Counted from the first letter of the stretch, positions 1 through 8,156 are shown. The stretch is DNA of 64,000 nucleotides from Sphingomonas sp. BT-65 (GCF_026107375.2 NZ_JAPCIA010000001.1:2294001-2358000), one strand, 5' to 3'. Notes: generated by a model from the sequence alone, not told the origin. Made by a program: numbers and translations.

Positions 1-929
1 ACGCCCGTGGCATCCAGCGCCACAACGACGATCCCGCAGGCATCGCCCTCGGCGCTCGCCGGCGGGTCGACGCCAACCACCACCCGCGCGATCCCCTTGG
101 GCTTCCTGCCCCGGCAGGCCTCGATCATCCCGCGCGTCCACAAGGCGCCGGCGACATCGTCGATCAGCTCGCCGTCCAGCTCCTGTCTTCCCAGCCGCGT
201 GCCACCATATTCGGCCTCCATCGCCTCGATGAAACTGCGCGGCAAGTGCGGATTGTCCCGCGTCCGTCCGCGCGTCTCGACCGTACCCGGCAGCGCCATC
301 ACCCGCCGCATCAGCCGCGTCGGCCGCGGCGTCGTCGTCACCAGTACGCGCGGCTGCTCGCCGGCGCGCAGCCCCAGCATCAGATTGTCCCACATCGTTT
401 CGCCATGCCGCCATTTGGCGAGCTCGTCGCACCATGCGGCGTGATGTTCGGGGCCGCGCAATTTCTCGGGCGCCTCCGCCGAATAGACAAAACCCTTCGC
501 CCCCGATGCGAAGCGCACCTCGCCGATGCTCGCCCGCCATGTCACCGGTTCGTCGTCATGCGCGATCGCGAGCAATCCGCTCGGTCCCTCGATCATCACC
601 TTGGCGACGTCGTCCTCGCTCGCACCGACCAGCGCGATGCGCCCGTCGCCATGCCGCCGCGCCCATTCGCTCACCCATTCGGCGCCCGCGCGCGTCTTGC
701 CAAAGCCGCGCCCGGCGCGGATCAGCCACACCCGCCACGCGCCTGGCGGCTCGATCTGCCCGGCATGCGCCCAGGCCAGCCAGCGCTCGCGCAGCTCGAT
801 CTGCTCCAGGCGCGTCAGCCGGTTGATGACGATCGAGCGGTGCGGTTCGTCGATCAGCGCCAGCTTTTCGAGCTCGGTGAGCGGAGGCGTCTCCGCCGCT
901 TCATCCGCGCCCGGCGAAGCGCCGCTCAC
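1..929 (-). CDS. Phage/GTA-type terminase large subunit (TerL), 3' end cut off by the window
   Basis: ATPase/nuclease motor that packages DNA into phage or gene-transfer-agent heads. I translated the minus strand from a GTG at 929; 309 codons are in the window and the frame stays open to base 1, so the C-terminal nuclease domain is mostly missing. The ATPase domain shows a Walker A motif GRGFGKT at about residues 73-79, a Walker B-like WCDE, and a TTTPRP coupling motif downstream. The GTG overlaps the TGA of the preceding small ORF (GTGA), so the two are translationally coupled, as expected for TerS-TerL. Compared with known families it fits the alphaproteobacterial GTA 'DNA-packaging protein'. 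A prophage terminase is the alternative; the portal, capsid and protease genes that would decide lie outside the window. Confidence 0.85.
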   Translation of the reverse strand, partial: MSGASPGADEAAETPPLTELEKLALIDEPHRSIVINRLTRLEQIELRERWLAWAHAGQIEPPGAWRVWLIRAGRGFGKTRAGAEWVSEWARRHGDGRIALVGASEDDVAKVMIEGPSGLLAIAHDDEPVTWRASIGEVRFASGAKGFVYSAEAPEKLRGPEHHAAWCDELAKWRHGETMWDNLMLGLRAGEQPRVLVTTTPRPTRLMRRVMALPGTVETRGRTRDNPHLPRSFIEAMEAEYGGTRLGRQELDGELIDDVAGALWTRGMIEACRGRKPKGIARVVVGVDPPASAEGDACGIVVVALDATG

Positions 930-1471
930 GGTGCCCGCCCGGACTCGCGGAGCCTGCGCGCCAGCGCGTCGAGCTGCTTCCTGAGCGCGGCGTCGGTCTC
1001 GGCCGGGGTCGGCCGTGCGCCGCGCTTGGTCACCGGCTTGCGGTCCACGGTCTGGCGGTGCTTGGTCAGCAATGCCAGCGCCAGCTGCACCGCGCCCGGC
1101 TCCACCAGCGCCCCGCCGGCAGCCGCCTTCTGCCCATGACCCTCGCCCATGGCCTCGGCCGCCTCGATCGCCTCGCCGATGTCGATCGCATTCACCCCGA
1201 TCAGCGCATGCTCGAGTAGCGCGGCCTCCAGCCGCTCATATCCAATGTCCAGCGCCTCGGCCCATAGCGCGGCAAAGCCCGCGTCGCGCTTGCGCAACTG
1301 ATAGGCGCCGCTCGGGGTCATCCCCGCGGCGGCGACGGCCTTCAGCACGTTGCAGCTCTCGGCCAGCGTGGCCAGGAAGACGCTCCGCTTGGCCTTGGTC
1401 CAGCCCGTGCGCGGCAGCCGCCGCTGCTGGATCGGGCGCCGGCATCCGGGCTCCAGCTTCTCCGTCATCAT
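926..1471 (-). CDS. Terminase small subunit-like protein (TerS)
   Basis: A 181-residue protein directly upstream of and overlapping the large terminase gene. Residues about 25-70 form a predicted helix-turn-helix (motif AVAAAGMTPSGAYQLRK), the DNA-recognition fold of terminase small subunits. The C-terminal part is rich in Ala, Glu and Arg and looks helical, fitting oligomerisation. Two ATG codons are adjacent at 1471 and 1468; a GGGGAG ribosome site lies just upstream and is better spaced for 1468. Position, overlap and the HTH support TerS; the assignment rests more on context than on strong sequence identity. The likely promoter, with a LexA-like box, is at 1604-1640. Confidence 0.65.
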   Translation of the reverse strand: MMTEKLEPGCRRPIQQRRLPRTGWTKAKRSVFLATLAESCNVLKAVAAAGMTPSGAYQLRKRDAGFAALWAEALDIGYERLEAALLEHALIGVNAIDIGEAIEAAEAMGEGHGQKAAAGGALVEPGAVQLALALLTKHRQTVDRKPVTKRGARPTPAETDAALRKQLDALARRLRESGRAP

Positions 1472-1603
1472 CCACTCCCCGAAACGCGATGGCAGCTATC
1501 CCCTTCGCGGGAACGACGAAAATCATTGTTCAAACGAGATAGCCGACAAACCGAGTCGAGACGGAAGGCGTCGCCGCCCCGGCCCGACTCGCAATTCTTC
1601 AGC

Positions 1604-1640
1604 GTTCTTGTTTTGTACCTAATCAGCGCGACGATGTCAA
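1604..1640 (-). promoter_or_regulatory. Sigma-70 promoter overlapped by a LexA-like box, reading toward the terminase genes
   Basis: On the minus strand a perfect -35 TTGACA (1640-1635) is followed by a 17-base spacer and a -10 TACAAA (1617-1612). The -10 sits inside GTTC-N7-GTAC (1604-1618, plus strand), one mismatch from the alphaproteobacterial LexA box GTTC-N7-GTTC. No convincing gene lies between this promoter and the TerS ORF starting at 1471, so the transcript would have a leader of about 135 bases. SOS control is inferred from the motif. Confidence 0.55.
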
Positions 1641-1762
1641 GCGTAATTTTCCCATTTGGTTCGTTGCAGGGAAGATTCCGGTTCGCTCCGCGCATCCTTT
1701 CGCGCGGCTGACCGTTGAACTCAGCGCGCGTTCAGTCGCCCGCGCCCAGAGGCCGCCGCATC

Positions 1763-2152
1763 ATGACTCGATTGATCCGCCCGTTCGCCGCAGCCGCACT
1801 CGCTGTGGCTTCGCTGTCCGCTCTCCCCGCCGCGGCGCAGGAACCCCGCGCGCGCGCCGTGAAGGAAGCGCGCATCCCCTTCGCCTCGATGGTCAGCGAC
1901 TATCGTGCCGAGGAACGCGACGTGATCTATCTGCGCGCCGGGCGCGACTGGTATCGCGGCACCTTCATGGCACCGTGCCAGGAGCTGCCCTGGGCGTGGA
2001 ACATCCGCTTCGAAAACAGCCCCGGCATCGACGCGATCGACCGCTTCTCCACCGTCATCGCCCGCGGCGAGCGCTGCCGGCTCAATTCGCTGATCAAGAT
2101 CGACGGCCAGCCCCCCGCGAAGGCGAAGAAACCCGCGCGCAAGAAGGACTGA
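1763..2152 (+). CDS. Small secreted protein of unknown function (possibly DUF6491-like)
   Basis: A 129-residue protein starting MTRLIRPFAAAALAV, with a clear Sec signal peptide cleaved near AAAQ (about residue 26). The mature part carries conserved-looking aromatic and cysteine positions (two Cys flanking a PWAWN segment, one in GERCRL) and ends in a Lys/Ala/Pro-rich tail. An in-frame ATG exists at 1715, but 1763 gives the signal peptide at the N-terminus and is preferred. The two Cys could form a disulfide in the periplasm. The overall pattern resembles small sphingomonad secreted proteins called DUF6491; I am not certain of that family. It ends 2 bases before the convergent dapF stop. Confidence 0.6.
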   Translation: MTRLIRPFAAAALAVASLSALPAAAQEPRARAVKEARIPFASMVSDYRAEERDVIYLRAGRDWYRGTFMAPCQELPWAWNIRFENSPGIDAIDRFSTVIARGERCRLNSLIKIDGQPPAKAKKPARKKD

Positions 2153-2153
2153 T

Positions 2154-3092
2154 CTAGCCCGTCACCGCCGCCCAGGCCGCGACCTCGTCGTCGCGCCGCC
2201 GGGTGACGGTCAGCGCGCCCGCTTCGCCGGTCGCGGGGTCGATCTCGATCTCGCCGTCCCACTCGAACGTGGCGTTGCCCGCGATCGACACGCGGTCGTC
2301 GCCCGCCGGACCTTCGGCACGCACGCGTACGCGGCCGCCAGGATTGTGCACCGTGATCCATTGGCCGAACGGCAGGCGGCCGGTCAGCCCGGCGACGTGC
2401 GTCGCCGCGCCCATCGCCGTGCCGCACGCCTTGGTGAGGCCGATGCCGCGCTCATAGGTGTGGACGTAGAGGTCAGCGCTGCGCAGCTCGACGAAGCTCA
2501 CATTGGCGCGATCGGCGAGCAGCTCGGGCCCGGCCTCGCACCAGTCGCCGAGCGCGGTCAGCTCGGCGACATCGACCTTGTCGACGAACGCGATCAGATG
2601 CGGATTGGGCATCGCCAGCGCGGTGAAGGCGCGGCCGCTGGGCAGCCCCGGCACTTGCGCTTCGATCACCGGCGCCGCGGCGCGCAGCCCGGCCGCGGCG
2701 GGATCGGTCGATGCCGGTCCCACGGTGGTGCGCACGGTATAGACGCCGGGGGCCAGTTCGGCCTCGTGCTCCACTTCGGCGTTGCTCGTCTTCAATCGCA
2801 CCGTCGCCGCGTCGATCCCCAGCGCCTCGAACCCGGCGCGCGCGGTGCAGCGCAGCCCGTTGAGGCAGGTCTCGGGGATCGAGCCGTCGGCGTTCACCAC
2901 CATCTGCGCGAACGCGGCCTCGCCCCCGCCCTGCCGCAGCAACAGCAGTCCGTCAGCCCCCACCGGACCGCTCCGGTCGCACAGTGTCCGCGCGATCCGC
3001 CCCCATTCGGCGTCGGACAGATCCAACGCGCGGACGTCCAGAAGGGCGAAATCATTCCCCGATCCGTGGCATTTGGTGAACGCGAGCCGCAT
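2154..3092 (-). CDS. dapF: Diaminopimelate epimerase (divergent)
   Basis: Cytoplasmic, cofactor-free racemisation of LL- to meso-diaminopimelate for lysine and peptidoglycan synthesis. The N-terminus (MRLAFTKCHGSGNDF) matches the family start, so I chose the ATG at 3092 over the one at 3101. Both catalytic cysteines are present at about residues 76 (ETCLNGLRC) and 223 (TKACGTAMGA), close to the E. coli positions 73 and 217. The first motif is unusual: the family normally has CGNG, here CLNG. Length (312 residues) is slightly long for the family. The start region faces the divergent DUF2339 gene. A paralogue acting on another amino acid remains possible because of the altered motif. Confidence 0.85.
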   Translation of the reverse strand: MRLAFTKCHGSGNDFALLDVRALDLSDAEWGRIARTLCDRSGPVGADGLLLLRQGGGEAAFAQMVVNADGSIPETCLNGLRCTARAGFEALGIDAATVRLKTSNAEVEHEAELAPGVYTVRTTVGPASTDPAAAGLRAAAPVIEAQVPGLPSGRAFTALAMPNPHLIAFVDKVDVAELTALGDWCEAGPELLADRANVSFVELRSADLYVHTYERGIGLTKACGTAMGAATHVAGLTGRLPFGQWITVHNPGGRVRVRAEGPAGDDRVSIAGNATFEWDGEIEIDPATGEAGALTVTRRRDDEVAAWAAVTG

Positions 3093-3195
3093 GCCCCGCA
3101 TCTAGGGACATCGCCGGGCCATGCAACCGCAGATCGGCTTGATGCGCGCAAAGCCGGACTGGCGCATCATGGCGCAAGCTGCGACAAGCGGCGCG

Positions 3196-5685
3196 ATGAC
3201 GGGCATCCTGTTCCTCGCGGTCGTGGTCCTCGGCATCGTCGTTGCGGCGCAGGGCCAGCGGCTGCGCGAGTTCGGCCGCCGCCTCGACAAATTCGAGCGC
3301 ACGCGCCCGGCTGCCCCAGTGATGGCCGACCCGGCCCAGGCACCACCGCCACCAGCTCCCGCACCCATGCCGGTTGCCATTGCGCCGGTGCCGCTGGTCA
3401 CGCCGGAGCCGGAACCCGTCATGGCCGCCGCACCGGAGCCGGAATTGGAACCCGCGCTGCCTCCGCGTCCCGGCCTCGAATCGCTGATCGGCGCGCGCCT
3501 GCCGGTATGGATCGGCGCCATCGCGCTCGTCGCCGCCGGCTTCTTCCTCGTCCGCTACTCGATCGAGATAGGCCTGCTTGGCCCCGCCGTCCGCACGCTT
3601 CTCGCCGCGCTGTTCGCCGCCCTGCTGGTCGCCGCGAGCGAGGTCGCGCGCCGCCTGCCCGCACTGCGCGAGGATCCGCGCATCGCCCAGGCGCTCGCCG
3701 GCGCGGGCATCGCCAGTTCCTATGGCACGCTCTACATCGCCGCCGCGCTCTACCACCTGATCGCGCCGCTTCCCGCCTTCGTGCTGATGATCGGCGTCAC
3801 CGCGCTGGGTCTCGGGCTCGCGCTGCGCCACGGTCCGCCCACTGCAGTGCTGGCGCTGGCTGGCGGCTTCGTCGCGCCGCTGGTTGCGGGCTATGACGCG
3901 GCCGGGATCGGGCCTTTGCTCGTCTATCTCGCGCTGTTCGCCGCGGCGCTGTTCGGGCTTGCGGCGCATCGCGGCTGGGCGTGGCTGGCCATCGCCGCGA
4001 CCGCGTGCGGCTTCGCCTGGGTCAATTTCCTGCTATTCGCCCTCGGCAGCGATGATCTCGCCGCTCCCGCCGCGTTCGTGGTGCTGCTCGCCGTCGGCGC
4101 CAGCCTCGCCTTGCCCCGTGCCGGGGTCACGGCGGCCTGGCTCCGCCTTGCCCCGCTCGTCGCCGGTCTCGTCCAGCTCCTCGCCTTCGCCCCCGCCCTC
4201 GACTTCTCCGCACTGGCCTGGGCACTCTACCTAACCCTCGCCGCCGCCACCCTATTCCTCGCCTGGCGGGACGAGACCTATCTTCCCGGCGCACTCGCCG
4301 CGCTTGGCCTCACGCTGTTGCTGCTCGCGATCGGCCTCGACCCGCCGCAACCGGGCGCAACCCTCGCCGCCGCGATCGCCGCCGCTCCGCTCTTTGCGGG
4401 GCCCGGCCTCATCCTTCTCGCTCGCGCGCGCGGCTGGGCGATTGTCGCGCTCGGCGGCATCGCCGGACCGCTGCTGCTCGCCAATGCCCTCGATCCGGAT
4501 CGCCTCCTCGACTGGCAATGGGCCGGGCTTAGCCTCGGCGGCGCGGCGCTTGCGGCATGGCTGAGCTGGCGCCGCCGTCTCGAAGCCGGCAAGCGCGATC
4601 CCGGCCTGATCGGCGGCACGCTCGTCGCGGCCATTCTCGCGGTCGTGGCGCTGGGCCAGTTCGCGGGCGCCGACTGGATCGCGCTCCCGCTCGCTCTCAC
4701 CGCCGTCGCGCTGGGGCTGTGGGCGCGCCACACCGGCGACCCGCAACTCCATCTCCTCCCGGCGATCGCGCTCGCCGTGATCCTCCTGGCAGGCGGCGAA
4801 CCCCTTGCCCGCTACGCCACGCTCATCGTCGAATCCGCGAGCGGCACGCATTTGCCCTATCTCGATCTCCCCGACCTCGCTCTATCGCTTCGGTACCTGC
4901 TTCCCGCGCTGCTCGCCGCGGCAGCGCTGCTCGCCGACCGCCAGCAGCTCGCCCGCACCCGCCCGGCGGTATGGAGAGGTGCGATCATCGTCGCGCTGCT
5001 CCTCCTCTACCACCTCGCCAAGCTGCCCCTCGCGATCGCCGACGAGTCCCGCTTCACCGCCTGGGGCTTCGTCGAGCGCGCGCTCATCACGCAGGCACTG
5101 CTCGCCGCCGGCTGGGCGATCCGCCGCCGTGCCGGCTGGACCGCGCTGTCCCTCGCTCTGTTCGGTCTGGGCCTCGTCCGCATCGCCTGGTTCGATCTGC
5201 TGCTGCTCAACCCGGCATTCGTTGCGCAGCAGGTGGGCGGCATCCCACTCACCAATGCCGCCACGCTTCATCTCGGCCTCGCCGCCTTCTGGAGCTTTAC
5301 CTTCGCACCCGGCCGGCCATGGCGCGCGATCGGCCTCGCCCTGGTCCTCGCCGCGATCGCCGCTTTCGTCCGTCAGGCCGCGCATGGCAGCCTGCTCACC
5401 GGACCGATCCCGACCGGCGAGAATTACGGCTATTCGGCCGCGTTCCTTCTCCTCGCGCTCGCCTGGCTCGCGCTCGGGATCCGCAGCGGCGCACGCGACC
5501 TTCGCCTCGCCGGCCTCGCGCTGCTCACCGCGGTGACGCTCAAGGTCTTCCTCATCGACGCCGCCGCGCTCGGTGGACTGCTCCGCATCCTCTCGTTCCT
5601 CGGCCTCGGCGTCGCGCTGATCGGCATTGGCTGGGTCTATAACCGCTTCCTCGCCGTACCCTCCGGCGCGGCGGAGAAGGCCTGA
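3196..5685 (+). CDS. DUF2339 family polytopic membrane protein
   Basis: A large inner-membrane protein of unknown function. After a first transmembrane helix (residues about 2-20) comes a short charged coiled segment, a Pro/Ala/Glu-rich linker (roughly residues 40-95), and then some 20 or more hydrophobic helices to the C-terminus, with the conserved GARLPVWIGAIALVAAG opening typical of DUF2339. The first in-frame ATG is at 3121. I prefer 3196 because it places the first membrane helix at the N-terminus as in relatives, but no good ribosome site marks either start. It is divergent from dapF with a very short shared promoter region. The family occurs widely in proteobacteria, sometimes near cell-envelope genes. 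Confidence 0.85.
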   Translation: MTGILFLAVVVLGIVVAAQGQRLREFGRRLDKFERTRPAAPVMADPAQAPPPPAPAPMPVAIAPVPLVTPEPEPVMAAAPEPELEPALPPRPGLESLIGARLPVWIGAIALVAAGFFLVRYSIEIGLLGPAVRTLLAALFAALLVAASEVARRLPALREDPRIAQALAGAGIASSYGTLYIAAALYHLIAPLPAFVLMIGVTALGLGLALRHGPPTAVLALAGGFVAPLVAGYDAAGIGPLLVYLALFAAALFGLAAHRGWAWLAIAATACGFAWVNFLLFALGSDDLAAPAAFVVLLAVGASLALPRAGVTAAWLRLAPLVAGLVQLLAFAPALDFSALAWALYLTLAAATLFLAWRDETYLPGALAALGLTLLLLAIGLDPPQPGATLAAAIAAAPLFAGPGLILLARARGWAIVALGGIAGPLLLANALDPDRLLDWQWAGLSLGGAALAAWLSWRRRLEAGKRDPGLIGGTLVAAILAVVALGQFAGADWIALPLALTAVALGLWARHTGDPQLHLLPAIALAVILLAGGEPLARYATLIVESASGTHLPYLDLPDLALSLRYLLPALLAAAALLADRQQLARTRPAVWRGAIIVALLLLYHLAKLPLAIADESRFTAWGFVERALITQALLAAGWAIRRRAGWTALSLALFGLGLVRIAWFDLLLLNPAFVAQQVGGIPLTNAATLHLGLAAFWSFTFAPGRPWRAIGLALVLAAIAAFVRQAAHGSLLTGPIPTGENYGYSAAFLLLALAWLALGIRSGARDLRLAGLALLTAVTLKVFLIDAAALGGLLRILSFLGLGVALIGIGWVYNRFLAVPSGAAEKA

Positions 5686-5692
5686 CCGCCGT

Positions 5693-6172
5693 TCACTGCA
5701 TCCCGTAGTGCGCCGCCACCCGGTCGAGCGCCAGCGTCAGCACCAGCCGGCCGGCGCGCGCGGGCCAACCGAGCGCCTTCTCGGCCACCGGAACCGTCTC
5801 CCCGGCACAGATCACCCGCCACAGGATATCTGCAAGCCCCGGTCCGGCGGCCGCCACCGCGGCATCGAACCGGCGCTTGGCGGCGATCTGCGCGGTCGTC
5901 GGATCGAGTCCGTCGTGCGCGCGCCCTCCGCGCGGCCCGGCCGGCGCGGCGTCCCAGCGCATCGTCACGCGCGGTCCCAGCGCCGCGGTCTCATAGTCGG
6001 CGCGCAACCGCTCGCCCGCGTCAAACTGGCGTGCATCGACCAGCCCCCGCGCGCGCAGCCAGGAAAGCGGCGATTCGGCCAGGTTCACCGTGATTCGCCG
6101 CCCGCTCTTCCGCGCCGGTCCATGGTGGACGACATGTCCGTCTTCGATCGATCGTTCCACCAGTTCACGCAT
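5693..6172 (-). CDS. DUF6456 domain-containing protein
   Basis: A 159-residue cytoplasmic protein matching the alphaproteobacterial DUF6456 family, often found next to or fused with HTH regulators. The N-terminal third contains a basic segment (ARKSGRRITVN); the C-terminal part (GERLRADYETAALGPRVTM to the end) is the conserved domain, with an Arg-rich helix and a GWPARAGRLVLTLALDRVAAHYG ending cut here to its core idea: a helical bundle closing with Ala-His-Tyr-Gly. The ATG at 6172 has a GGGAG ribosome site 8 bases upstream; a TTG at 6190 is in frame but less likely. It converges with the DUF2339 gene and is divergent from the XRE regulator. Function unknown; the basic domain suggests nucleic acid binding. 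Confidence 0.7.
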   Translation of the reverse strand: MRELVERSIEDGHVVHHGPARKSGRRITVNLAESPLSWLRARGLVDARQFDAGERLRADYETAALGPRVTMRWDAAPAGPRGGRAHDGLDPTTAQIAAKRRFDAAVAAAGPGLADILWRVICAGETVPVAEKALGWPARAGRLVLTLALDRVAAHYGMQ

Positions 6173-6203
6173 CCGCCCATCTCCCGGCAATTACGAATCA
6201 CCC

Positions 6204-6251
6204 TTGCCATATCGTCACGCTTGTAGGAAAATGATTTAACCACACTGGTTA
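6204..6251 (+). promoter_or_regulatory. Promoter and palindromic operator of the XRE regulator gene
   Basis: A candidate -35 TTGCCA (6204-6209), a 17-base spacer and a weak -10 GAAAAT (6227-6232) precede a perfect inverted repeat TAACCA-CAC-TGGTTA at 6237-6251. The repeat lies between the -10 and the ribosome site (GGAG) of the downstream XRE-family gene, the usual position for an autoregulatory operator. Confidence 0.5.
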
Positions 6252-6264
6252 TCGGAGCTGGGGA

Positions 6265-6834
6265 ATGATCACCGCCATCCGTGAAGTACGCCGCGCCAAG
6301 GGGTTGACGCTCGAGGAAGTGGCGCAGCGCTGTGACCCGTCCACCACCGCGCAGACCATCGGCCGGCTCGAAACCGGCACGCGCACCGTCTCGGTCGACT
6401 GGCTCAATCGCATCGCCGCCGCGCTCGGCGTCGATGCCGCCGATCTGGTGCGCCTACCCGACCGGCCGGACATCGCCGTCGCGGCGATGCTCGACGCTTC
6501 GGGCGCTCAGGCCCCGCGCCGCGCCGCCACGGTGGCGCCGCCGCATCCCGAGCCCGAGCTTGTCGCCGTCACCGTCGCCGGTGGCATCGGCGACTATCGC
6601 ACGGGCGACGTCATCTGGTGCCGCCGCCTCGCTCCCGGCGACTTCGCCTCGGCGCTCAACCGCGACGTGTTGATCCCCCGCCCGGCGGGCCGCTTCCTGT
6701 TCGGCCGGCTGATCGCGCATGAGGGCGAAGGTGGCCGGCTCAACGTCCTTCCGCTGGGCCCCGGCGCGCGCCAGCAAGTGGTCGCCGATCCGCCCTGGAT
6801 CGCGTGCGCGGTCCAGCTCATCCGCCAGCTCTGA
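6265..6834 (+). CDS. XRE-family helix-turn-helix regulator with C-terminal S24/LexA-like sensor fold
   Basis: Residues 1-60 form a cro/C1-type HTH (IREVRRAKGLTLEEVAQ followed by a recognition helix containing TIGRLE). After an Ala/Pro-rich linker, residues about 98-189 resemble the beta-rich peptidase-S24-like effector domain of phage-type repressors (DVIWCRRLAPGDF; FLFGRLI). I do not see a clear Ser-Lys dyad, so autocleavage is not claimed. The gene has its own operator (6237-6251), suggesting autoregulation, and is divergent from the DUF6456 gene. Being only 5 kb from the GTA/phage-type terminase genes, it could be a phage-like regulator, but nothing in the sequence links them directly. Confidence 0.75.
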   Translation: MITAIREVRRAKGLTLEEVAQRCDPSTTAQTIGRLETGTRTVSVDWLNRIAAALGVDAADLVRLPDRPDIAVAAMLDASGAQAPRRAATVAPPHPEPELVAVTVAGGIGDYRTGDVIWCRRLAPGDFASALNRDVLIPRPAGRFLFGRLIAHEGEGGRLNVLPLGPGARQQVVADPPWIACAVQLIRQL

Positions 6835-6900
6835 CCCCATCTTGCGAAGCACCCGATAGAGGCGCATGCTCACGGCGTTCCTTTAGGAGAGGAATGCACC

Positions 6901-7263
6901 ATGAAGCACTTCATCGCGCTGGCGGGGGCCATGCTCGTAGCGACGCCGGCGCTCGCCGAAGACTGGGATTTCATGCTCACCAACGGCTCGGGCAAGTCGA
7001 TCAAGACGATCGAGCTCGCCCCGACCGGCACGACCGATTTCAAGCCGCAGACCGTCGATACCGAAATGCGCCGCGACCCGGTCATCAAGGTCGGCGCCAA
7101 GACCACGGTTCGCTTCGATAAGGCGGAAAAGCAGTGCCGCTATGATCTCAAGGCGACGTTCGAGGACGGGACCAGCATCGTCTGGGCCGGAGCGAACATC
7201 TGCGAGAACAGCTACATCACGCTGAAGCTCACGAACGGGAAGCCTTCGCTCACGGCAAGCTGA
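6901..7263 (+). CDS. Small secreted protein, unknown function
   Basis: A 120-residue protein with a Sec signal peptide (MKHFIALAGAMLVATPALA, cleavage after ALA at residue 19). The mature domain of about 100 residues is predicted all-beta, with two cysteines (KQCRYD and NICENS) that could form a disulfide. A strong ribosome site AGGAGAGG lies 8 bases before the ATG. A weak hairpin (TGCCG/CGGCA, 7264-7280) follows the stop. Similar small beta-sandwich proteins occur in sphingomonads without assigned function. It is the last gene before the tRNA-Val fragment that marks the left end of the proposed island. Confidence 0.7.
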   Translation: MKHFIALAGAMLVATPALAEDWDFMLTNGSGKSIKTIELAPTGTTDFKPQTVDTEMRRDPVIKVGAKTTVRFDKAEKQCRYDLKATFEDGTSIVWAGANICENSYITLKLTNGKPSLTAS

Positions 7264-7280
7264 TGCCGATATCCGCGGCA

Positions 7281-7326
7281 TGGCGGGCGTTGACGGGCTC
7301 GAACCGCCGACCCTCTCGGTGTAAAC
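7281..7326 (-). repeat. 3' fragment of tRNA-Val (left attachment-site copy)
   Basis: Bases 7291-7326 are identical over 36 bases to 26807-26842, which is the 3' half (anticodon loop, variable loop, T-arm, start of acceptor) of the intact tRNA-Val at 26797-26872. The match continues to 7281 with two substitutions, in the acceptor stem and at the discriminator base. No 5' half is present, so this is not a functional tRNA gene. Same orientation as the intact copy: direct repeats bounding 19.5 kb. Confidence 0.85.
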
Positions 7327-7350
7327 ATTGGGATAGTACCGAGCCTTGGT

Positions 7351-7388
7351 ATCCCGGCAAACGCTATCCCGGCAAACGCTATCCCGGC
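7351..7388 (+). repeat. 15-bp tandem direct repeats beside the tRNA fragment
   Basis: The unit ATCCCGGCAAACGCT occurs at 7351-7365 and 7366-7380, followed by a partial third copy (ATCCCGGC, 7381-7388). It begins 25 bases inside the proposed left attachment core, where integrase arm-binding sites normally sit. Confidence 0.75.
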
Positions 7389-7535
7389 GTAATTGCGCGT
7401 GCCCAGTAAGCGCAGTCCTGAGCGGCCAACCATGCCAAAAATACGGTCTTCGGTTCACAATCGACGTCATTTGGAACGGAAGCCGATGGCAGTGGTTCGA
7501 TCCCCTTGGGATCCCGGCGGAGCAGGTTTCCAGCC

Positions 7536-8156
7536 ATGACAAACGAAATCAGGATTACGCGCCGTGAGCTGATTGAAGCGGGTGCGGTTGCTCCTGCACT
7601 GCTTGCGGCGAGCGAGGTGGCCGCGCAAGCGCGAGACGCGGGAGCTCCGACGGCGAGCGTGACGCTCACGGTCAACGGCCGGCGCGAAACGCGCGATGTC
7701 GACACGCGAACCACATTGCTCGACTTCCTGCGTGAGCATCTCGGGCTGACCGGCAGCAAGAAAGGCTGCGATCATGGTCAGTGCGGCGCGTGCACGGTGA
7801 TCCTCAACGGCCGCCGCGCGAATGCCTGTCTGACATTGGCGGTAATGGCCGATGGCGACGAGGTCACCACGATCGAAGGGCTCGGCGGCGACGACCGGCT
7901 CCATCCGATGCAGGAGGCCTTCATCAAGCATGACGGCTTCCAGTGCGGCTATTGCACGCCGGGGCAGATTTGCTCGGCGATCGGGATGCTCGATGAAGCG
8001 AAGGCGGGCTGGCCGAGCCATGTCACTGCCGACGTCGCCTCTCGGCCCAGGCTCGATGATGACGAGATCCGCGAGCGGATGAGCGGCAATCTCTGCCGCT
8101 GCTCTTGCTATATCGGCATCCTCGCCGCGATCAGGGACGCAGGAGGTGTGGCATGA
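7536..8156 (+). CDS. paoA: Aldehyde oxidoreductase, [2Fe-2S] subunit (PaoA/YagT type)
   Basis: Small iron-sulfur subunit of a periplasmic molybdenum aldehyde oxidoreductase that detoxifies (aromatic) aldehydes. The N-terminus carries a Tat-type signal ([10 protein letters not shown] then a hydrophobic run to about residue 32), as in E. coli PaoA, so the whole complex is exported folded. Plant-type [2Fe-2S] ligands are C78, C83, C86, C98; the second cluster uses C137, C140, C187 and C189. The ATG at 7536 is preferred over an in-frame upstream codon because it places the Tat signal correctly. The stop overlaps the paoB start (ATGA). It is the first gene inside the proposed island. Confidence 0.9.
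   Translation: MTNEIRITRRELIEAGAVAPALLAASEVAAQARDAGAPTASVTLTVNGRRETRDVDTRTTLLDFLREHLGLTGSKKGCDHGQCGACTVILNGRRANACLTLAVMADGDEVTTIEGLGGDDRLHPMQEAFIKHDGFQCGYCTPGQICSAIGMLDEAKAGWPSHVTADVASRPRLDDDEIRERMSGNLCRCSCYIGILAAIRDAGGVA

Noticed and set aside
1468..1695. Possible 75-codon gene on the minus strand upstream of the terminase genes
   Set aside because: It would span the promoter and LexA-like box and has no domain pattern.
7488..7520. A second tRNA-like segment (GGTTCGATCCCCTTGGGATC) before paoA
   Set aside because: It contains a T-loop-like GGTTCGATCC, but no stem pairs correctly and no acceptor or anticodon arm can be built. Probably coincidence.
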